Assembly (NCBI GenBank): GCA_043801935.1
Contig: JAZDLO010000035.1
Coordinates: forward strand, 1 to 9,238
Length of the DNA: 9,238 nt
Reading direction: 5' to 3'
Source of the DNA: JAZDLO01 sp043801935
GTDB lineage: Bacteria; Actinomycetota; Thermoleophilia; RBG-16-64-13
Shown here piece by piece: positions 4,027 through 9,238 of the stretch. Numbering within the stretch: the first letter of the stretch is position 1; the number at the start of each line of letters is the position of its first letter. The notes beneath the pieces are model-generated. The model did no database searches, was not told where the DNA came from, and worked only from the letters and a program-made list of their open reading frames with translations. Made by a program: the position numbers and the translations under genes.

Positions 4027-7000
4027 GTGACCCATCTCCACTCAGTGCGTCTGCGGGGTTTCAAGACTTTTGCCAGGCCCACCGAGCTCATCTTTGAGTC
4101 AGGCGTTACCGTGATCATCGGACCGAACGGCAGCGGCAAGAGCAACATCGCCGATGCCGTTCTCTGGGTGCTGGGAGAGCAGAGTCCCGGCAACCTACGC
4201 GGTAGGAGCATGCAGGACGTCATCTTCTCGGGCCCCGATGGACGGAAGTCGAGCGCCGTCGCGGAAGTGAGCCTGGTCTTCGACAACGAATGCGGCTCGT
4301 TACCCCTAGACTGCAGCCAGGTAGAGGTCACCCGGCGTCTGCTGAGAGACGGCGGTTCGGAGTACCTGGTGAACGGAGCCGGATGCAGGCTACTGGATGT
4401 GCAGGATCTGGTCGGGGGCCTGGGACTGGGCAGGGAGATGCACAGTGTCATCAGCCAGGGTAAGGTCGAGGCCCTGCTCAACTCCACCCCTGAAGCGCGG
4501 CGCGCTCTGGTCGAGGAGGCCGCCGGACTGGGGCGCTTCAAGAAGCGGCGGGAACGAGCCCAAGCGAAGTTGGAGCGGACGAGGCAGAACCTCCTGCGAG
4601 TGAGTGACGTGGAGCGTGAAGTGAAGGCCGCGCTGAGGCCGCTCAAACAGCAGGTCGTCGCGGCCGAGCGCTTCGCTGAGGCCACCGAAGCGTGGGCTTT
4701 GGCCAAAGCGAAGTGGGTTCTTCTTGCGTTGACCGATGCTCAGAACGTCTGCCGGGAGACAGAAGGCGAGCTGGCTGGCCTGCAGGCTCGTCGGGTGGAC
4801 CTCGAAACGAGGCTGGCGGAGCTGCGTCGTCAACGGGCGGCCGAAGAGGATCATTTCACCGGCGCCCTGCGAGAGAGGGAAGAGCTGAACGCCGCATACC
4901 ACCGGGCCCGGGCTGCAGCCGAACGCGTTGAGGGACGGGCGGTCTCGCTGCGGCAGCGGGTGGCCCGTATGGAAGGGGAACTGGACCGGGCGCTGAGGCG
5001 ACGAGAGTTGGCTCAGAGCGAGCTGGACTCGCTGATGTCGCGCCTGCAGGAGGTCACGGCGGGCACAGTGGATGAGTCCAGGCTGCAGACGGTCGGTACG
5101 TGGGCGCAGTCCTTGCGGACCGCGCTGGAGGATTCGCTCCCCGCCTACCGGGCCGCGGCCGCGGCGGAAGACGATCTCAAGGACACCGTCTTCGAGGTGG
5201 AGGCGGCTCGCTCGAGGGCGCTTCAGGATCGCGATTTTCTGCGCCGAGAGGCCGAGGAAAAGGGGCGAGTGGGTTCGGAGTTGGCGGCGCTCTCGCGGGC
5301 GGCCACTACCCGGTTGGAGCGAATGCGGGCCGAGGCCGCCGGTCTGGACCGACAACGGGTAGCCGGAGAAACGGCTCTAGACCAAGCGGGGGAAGCGCTG
5401 AAGGCGGCCGTCTCGTTACGGGAGGAGGTCCGGTCCAGCGCCGAGGAAGCCGCGCGCGAGGAGATGTCCATCGGCGACCGGCTCGCGGGGCTCGAGTCTC
5501 GGCAGGCCATCCTGCAGGATCTGCTGCGACGCAGGGAGGGCATCTCGGCTGGAGCACGCGAGTTGATGACAGCGGTGGACGGAGCCCGCTTGCTCACGGA
5601 GGTTCTGACGGTGGAGCCGGGCTACGAGCGGGCGTTCGCCGCCGCCCTTGGGCCGGTGGCCCAGGCCGTGGTGGTCTCCGGGCCGCCCGACACGGGCCGT
5701 GCCCTTCACGTTGAGGGCCCTTTGGAAGCCATCTGGGAGAGCCAACCACCGGCGCGGCCATCGCCTCCGACGTCGCCCCCCGCGGGATCGCGGGATCTAT
5801 GGGAGCTGGTCTCGGGTCCCGAGACGGTGACCGAGACCCTGCGGGCTCTGATGCCGCCCACCGCCGTGCTCACCGGCGACGGAGGGCTCGAAGACGCCGC
5901 CTCCGGGGAAGAAAGAGGTTCGTGGCGGCTGGTCAACCGCGCGGGCGAGTTGGCCGAGGGGGCATTGCACGTGGCCCGCCGGCAGGAGGTGGGGGCTGAG
6001 ACTCTTCTCAAGGCTCGGAACGAGCTTGGATCTCTAGCCGAGGAGCACGCGGCATTGCTGGTGAGACGGGATATGGCCCGCAAGTCCGCCGAGGAGGGGG
6101 ATGCTGCGCTCACGCATGCCCAGGCTCACCTACGTGAGCGGGAGGAGGATCTGCGCGAAGCCGAGCGTCGGCTGGCCGCCCAGAAAAACGAGAGCGACCT
6201 GCACGCGCGTCGGCTTGAGGAATCCGAGGCTCAGTGCGCCGAGTTGCGCGGTCGGCAAGAGAGGGAAAGCGGCCTCGCCGACCAGATCCTCAGCGATCTG
6301 CGAGCGGTCGACGAGGCCATGGTGGACAGGGAGGCCGAGCTCGAGGAGGCCCGGGTTGCTCTCCGCGCCTTGCAGGCCCGTCTTGAGGCCATGCGAAAGA
6401 CGGTGGCTGGTCTGGAGGAGAAGAAGGGTCAGGCGGCACTCCTGGAGGTTAGGCTGCGCGAGCGATGCCGGGCGCATGAGAGCGAGCGGGAGCGAGCGCG
6501 GGTGCTGCGGGAGGCGGCGCTCGTCGAAGCGGCGCGATGTGAGCGGCGGGTGGCGTTTCTGCATCGCTACGTTCCCGTTCTCACGGAACTGCTTTCCGTG
6601 GTGGAGCGGCTCGCGGAACGCTCCCATGTGGTGGCAACTGGCCTGGAGTCCCACGTCGAAGAGGCGCGCGCTCTCTCTGAGGGGGCTGCCAAGGTCATAC
6701 GCGACTGGGGAGGGGCGGAGGCCGAGCTCCAGCGCGAGCACGACGGGATGACGACCAGGCTGACCCAGCTCCAGGTGGACCAAGCCCGTCTCGACGACCG
6801 CCGGTCTTCGCTTGAGAGCGAATCGGCCGAGTTGCGCCGTAGGCATCTTTCGCCACGAACCCTGACGTCTGCGGAGATCGTAGGGGAGGATGCTGACACG
6901 CTGTCGGCCGCAGTGGAGCGGTCGGAGCGCCGATGGGAGCGGATCGGACCGGTGAACCCGCTCGCGGAACAGGAATGCGCCGAAATGGAAGAGCGCGCCC

Positions 7001-7671
7001 GTTTCCTGGGAGAGCAACGCCGCGATCTTGAGGCCTCGCTGTCCCAGTTGCAGGATGTCATCACCGAGCTCGACGAGCACATCGAGCGGGTTTTCGCGGA
7101 GATATTCGAAGACACCAGGGAGAATTTCACCTCGGTGATAGCCACCGTGTTCCCGGGTGCCAAAGGAACCCTTAGGTTGACGGAGAACAAACCTGCCCCT
7201 CAGCGGTCGCTGGAAGCAGAGCCCGGATCGCTCGGTGACGCCGAGGACGGCGATGAGGGCGGGCAAGAGACACGGGGGATCGCTCTCGAGGTCAAGCTAC
7301 CGAACAAGGCGCCGCGGAGCATGAGCCTGCTGTCCGGAGGCGAGAAGGCCATGGCGGCCATCGCCTTCTTATTCTCACTCTTCCTCGCTCGGCCCTGTCC
7401 GTTCTACATCCTGGACGAGGTGGAGGCCTCCCTCGATGACCTCAACATCCGCCGTTTCTTGTCGCTTATCCGCAAGTACAGGGACAAGACGCAGTTCATC
7501 ATCATCACACACCAACGCCAGACCATGGAGGTCGCAGACACGCTATATGGCGTCGCCTTGGAGGGCGACGGCACCTCGCGAGTGCTCTCGCGAAGGCTGG
7601 GGTACAAGAAGGATGCGCGGAACCGGCCGGGGCGGCCGGAGGCGGTCGACTTGATGCCGAAGGGGGCCTGA
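4027..7671 (+). CDS. smc: Chromosome partition protein SMC
   Basis: SMC is an ATPase that forms a ring with ScpA and ScpB and organises the chromosome by extruding DNA loops. The 1214-residue chain has an N-terminal ATPase half (VRLRGFKTFA, Walker A GPNGSGKS at 32-39, LWVLGEQSP), a coiled-coil arm rich in Glu, Arg and Ala (about 165-500), a divergent hinge (about 504-650), a second arm (about 650-1010) and the C-terminal ATPase half. The latter has signature LSGGEKAM (1102-1109), Walker B FYILDEVEASLDD with catalytic E1131, and the H-loop THQRQTMEVADTLYGV with H1162. I chose GTG 4027 because the protein then begins MTHLHSVRLRGFK like other SMCs and a G-run (4014-4019) lies seven bases before it. 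A TTG at 3994 would add 11 residues that overlap rnc. The hinge is short in conserved glycines and contains a Pro/Ser stretch. An acidic insert precedes the signature. Confidence 0.95.
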   Translation: MTHLHSVRLRGFKTFARPTELIFESGVTVIIGPNGSGKSNIADAVLWVLGEQSPGNLRGRSMQDVIFSGPDGRKSSAVAEVSLVFDNECGSLPLDCSQVEVTRRLLRDGGSEYLVNGAGCRLLDVQDLVGGLGLGREMHSVISQGKVEALLNSTPEARRALVEEAAGLGRFKKRRERAQAKLERTRQNLLRVSDVEREVKAALRPLKQQVVAAERFAEATEAWALAKAKWVLLALTDAQNVCRETEGELAGLQARRVDLETRLAELRRQRAAEEDHFTGALREREELNAAYHRARAAAERVEGRAVSLRQRVARMEGELDRALRRRELAQSELDSLMSRLQEVTAGTVDESRLQTVGTWAQSLRTALEDSLPAYRAAAAAEDDLKDTVFEVEAARSRALQDRDFLRREAEEKGRVGSELAALSRAATTRLERMRAEAAGLDRQRVAGETALDQAGEALKAAVSLREEVRSSAEEAAREEMSIGDRLAGLESRQAILQDLLRRREGISAGARELMTAVDGARLLTEVLTVEPGYERAFAAALGPVAQAVVVSGPPDTGRALHVEGPLEAIWESQPPARPSPPTSPPAGSRDLWELVSGPETVTETLRALMPPTAVLTGDGGLEDAASGEERGSWRLVNRAGELAEGALHVARRQEVGAETLLKARNELGSLAEEHAALLVRRDMARKSAEEGDAALTHAQAHLREREEDLREAERRLAAQKNESDLHARRLEESEAQCAELRGRQERESGLADQILSDLRAVDEAMVDREAELEEARVALRALQARLEAMRKTVAGLEEKKGQAALLEVRLRERCRAHESERERARVLREAALVEAARCERRVAFLHRYVPVLTELLSVVERLAERSHVVATGLESHVEEARALSEGAAKVIRDWGGAEAELQREHDGMTTRLTQLQVDQARLDDRRSSLESESAELRRRHLSPRTLTSAEIVGEDADTLSAAVERSERRWERIGPVNPLAEQECAEMEERARFLGEQRRDLEASLSQLQDVITELDEHIERVFAEIFEDTRENFTSVIATVFPGAKGTLRLTENKPAPQRSLEAEPGSLGDAEDGDEGGQETRGIALEVKLPNKAPRSMSLLSGGEKAMAAIAFLFSLFLARPCPFYILDEVEASLDDLNIRRFLSLIRKYRDKTQFIIITHQRQTMEVADTLYGVALEGDGTSRVLSRRLGYKKDARNRPGRPEAVDLMPKGA

Positions 7672-7675
7672 AGCT

Positions 7676-8680
7676 TTGAGCCACAACTGGTCGGAGGTAT
7701 TCCTCGGAATAGCTGAAGAGGCTGCCGTCCACACGCCGGAGGAGGTCCGAGACACGCGGCAAGGGTGGTTGTCGCAGCTGCGCGAGGGCTTGGCCAAGAG
7801 CCGCAAGACTCTGCAGCAGCAGTTCGCCTCGGTACTTTTGGATCGTTTCGACGAGGACCTATGGGAGCGCATCGAGGAGGGGCTGATCTACGCCGACGTA
7901 GGCGTGGACACCACCGTGTCGATCGTGGAAGCGCTTGAGGCAGAAGCGAACGCGGGGACCATCAAGGATTCAACCCAGCTCCTGGGCAAGTTACGCGAGG
8001 TGACGGCTAGTCACTTCTGCCTGGCCGATACGCGCATCGACGTCGCCCACTCGCCTGCGGTGATCCTGATGGTGGGGGTGAATGGCACAGGCAAGACCAC
8101 CACTATCGGGAAGATCGCCTGGCACCTGAAAGAGCTGGGAAAGGAGCCACTGCTGGTGGCCGGGGACACGTTCCGTGCGGCCGCCGTGGAGCAATTGGTG
8201 GAGTGGGGACGGCGGGTGGGCTGCGAAGTCGTGCGCCATGAGCGTGGTGGAGATCCGGGGGCTGTGGTGTTCGACGGCCTCGTCGCTGCCGAGGCCCGTA
8301 AGGCCGACGTGGTGATCATCGATACGGCCGGGCGCCTGCATACGCAGGTGAATCTCATGAAGGAGCTGGAGAAGATCGGTCGGGTCATCAAGAAGCGCGT
8401 CCCTGATGCTCCTCACGAGTGCTTGCTCACGATCGACGCGACCACGGGACAGAATGGCCTCATCCAGGCTCGGGTGTTCAAGGAGGCGGTCGATCTCACC
8501 GGGGTGGTGCTCACCAAAATGGATGGGACAGCCAAAGGCGGCATCGCCTTGGCCGTCTCTCACGAACTCGGCCTACCCATCAAGCTCATCGGCACGGGGG
8601 AGAAGTTGGAGAGCCTCCAACCCTTCGACCCGGTCGATTTCGCCTCGCTCCTCTTTGATGACGCGCTCGCCGGGCGATGA
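7676..8680 (+). CDS. ftsY: Signal recognition particle receptor FtsY
   Basis: FtsY is a GTPase at the membrane that docks Ffh/4.5S RNA-ribosome complexes for membrane protein insertion. The 334-residue product has the four-helix N domain (about 31-120) and the G domain: P-loop GVNGTGKTTTIGKIAW (134-149), DTFRAAAVEQL (164-174), DTAGR (216-220), TKMDGTAKGG (280-289) and GTGEKLESLQPFDP (306-319). DTFRAAAVEQL, the 4.5S RNA-independent context and the lack of an M domain separate it from Ffh. The leading A region is very short, about 30 residues, with no membrane segment, so membrane contact probably depends on an amphipathic N-terminal helix (inference). The start is TTG at 7676, four bases after the smc stop, with AGGGGG about nine bases upstream. 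An in-frame TTG at 7769 is an alternative. It is the last gene of the cluster, with no clear T-rich terminator behind it. Confidence 0.95.
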   Translation: MSHNWSEVFLGIAEEAAVHTPEEVRDTRQGWLSQLREGLAKSRKTLQQQFASVLLDRFDEDLWERIEEGLIYADVGVDTTVSIVEALEAEANAGTIKDSTQLLGKLREVTASHFCLADTRIDVAHSPAVILMVGVNGTGKTTTIGKIAWHLKELGKEPLLVAGDTFRAAAVEQLVEWGRRVGCEVVRHERGGDPGAVVFDGLVAAEARKADVVIIDTAGRLHTQVNLMKELEKIGRVIKKRVPDAPHECLLTIDATTGQNGLIQARVFKEAVDLTGVVLTKMDGTAKGGIALAVSHELGLPIKLIGTGEKLESLQPFDPVDFASLLFDDALAGR

Positions 8681-9235
8681 AGCTGTCTGCAGCCACCTAC
8701 CAACGGGCGCGGCGGTGGTGGCCGCCATGCGGGGCGCGCGCGCGAAGTCGCGCCCGGCCCGGCGTAGGAACCTGGTCACCAGGAGTCGGTGCAGGAGCCA
8801 TTGTGTACTCTTGTAGAGCGCGCGTCTCCAGAGGGAAGAGCAGTCTCCGGCGAGGCACGAGGAGAAGTCCCGAACGCGTACGCTGAGGGTAGCGCGCTCG
8901 TCGGCGAAGGCTACCTCGAACACGAGGGCCCCCGTGGCGGGGCGACGGGAAAGCAGTCCGCCTGTCACGGGGAAGGTGACTGCTGCTCCGGAGGGCCCGG
9001 CATCGGCGTGCGGCGGGCCGAGGATGATGAGAGGAACGGAAGGCGCGAGGCTGAGGCAGAGCTTTGTCTGTTCGCCCGACTCCCGGCCGTCGGACTTAGC
9101 CGCGTTGGCTCGAGCGCGGGTAAGACCCCACGACAGCCGGGGAAGACTGGAGAAGTAAAGGCCGGCCAGCCTCTGCGCAGAGGCGAGAGGATCGCACCCA
9201 GGCTGTCCGGGACTTGTCCCGCAGACGGCCCGCAC
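8573..9235 (-). CDS. Uncharacterised convergent protein (5' end may lie beyond the window)
   Basis: I do not recognise this family. The minus-strand frame is open from the window edge to 8573. It has a GTG at 9235, but the frame stays open to base 9238, so the gene may begin outside. Translation gives up to 220 residues. The central part reads like a real protein with alternating strands: RLSWGLTRARAN (33-44), then VTFPVTGGLLSRR, GALVFEVAF and ATLSVRVRDF, followed by a basic, hydrophobic helix (ALYKSTQWLLHRLLVTRFLRR). Third codon positions are mostly G or C. Plus-strand frames here read as low-complexity Arg/Ser/Pro text. The last 108 bases overlap the end of ftsY on the other strand, and that tail looks less protein-like. 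No signal peptide or clear membrane segment is seen. Function is unknown; a chance open frame in GC-rich DNA is the alternative. Confidence 0.55.
   Translation of the reverse strand: MRAVCGTSPGQPGCDPLASAQRLAGLYFSSLPRLSWGLTRARANAAKSDGRESGEQTKLCLSLAPSVPLIILGPPHADAGPSGAAVTFPVTGGLLSRRPATGALVFEVAFADERATLSVRVRDFSSCLAGDCSSLWRRALYKSTQWLLHRLLVTRFLRRAGRDFARAPRMAATTAAPVGRWLQTASSPGERVIKEERGEIDRVEGLEALQLLPRADELDG
8732..8755. terminator. GC hairpin downstream of ftsY (weak terminator candidate)
   Basis: GGGCGCG (8732-8738) pairs with CGCGCCC (8749-8755) around a 10-base loop. There is no T-run on either side, and the hairpin lies within the convergent minus-strand reading frame, so it may be no more than GC-rich coding sequence. 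Confidence 0.25.
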
Positions 9236-9238
9236 GGT

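Noticed and set aside
6130..7266. 378-codon minus-strand frame opposite smc (also 3420-4706 and 4390-5355)
   Set aside because: Long antisense frames are common in GC-rich coding DNA; the plus strand encodes unambiguous SMC and RNase III, and these translations show no domain pattern.
8817..8960. Possible structured RNA (stretch CGAGGAGAAGTCCCGAAC resembles the RNase P RNA GAGGAAAGTCCG block)
   Set aside because: The match is imperfect, and I could not find the other conserved RNase P RNA segments (such as the ACAGAA and GGTAAGGGTG-like blocks) in proper order. The region fits the minus-strand reading frame better. A covariance-model search would settle it.

Overview
This GC-rich bacterial chromosome window holds housekeeping genes, with no mobile element, CRISPR array, rRNA or tRNA that I can see. 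The features point to a high-GC Gram-positive lineage. These are an actinobacterial-looking SMC Walker B motif (DEVEASLDD), Gram-positive-type LexA boxes (GAAC-N4-GTTC), frequent GTG/TTG starts and an atypical RNase III that loosely resembles those I remember from Thermoleophilia. The phylum is an inference from motifs, not a database result.

Layout. Bases 1-99 are the last 32 codons of an unidentified plus-strand gene with an Ala/Glu-rich tail, followed by a perfect GC hairpin. The principal sigma factor gene (sigA/rpoD) lies on the minus strand (424-1515) and ends at a good intrinsic terminator (331-360). The divergent region 1516-1868 carries two overlapping sigma-70-type promoters reading toward sigA. 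Further out lie two identical 12-bp LexA-type palindromes, 29 bp apart, which flank a third possible sigA promoter.

On the plus strand follows plsX - acpP - rnc - smc - ftsY (1869-8680). This joins membrane lipid synthesis (PlsX acyl-phosphate formation, acyl carrier protein), RNA processing (RNase III), chromosome organisation (SMC) and membrane protein targeting (FtsY). The order is the familiar one of many Gram-positives, except that fabH, fabD and fabG are missing between plsX and acpP. acpP appears to have its own extended -10 promoter and a terminator just behind it, inside the longest rnc reading frame. rnc, smc and ftsY are packed within a few bases of each other and are probably one transcript.

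The right end (about 8573-9238) carries a convergent minus-strand reading frame of unknown function. It runs off or nearly off the window edge, and its 3' end overlaps the end of ftsY.

The points most worth a second look are the twin LexA boxes next to the housekeeping sigma factor gene, an RNase III whose catalytic Asp (E. coli D114) is Asn, the terminator at the disputed rnc start, and the uncharacterised convergent gene. I did not find convincing evidence of a wholly new multi-gene system.
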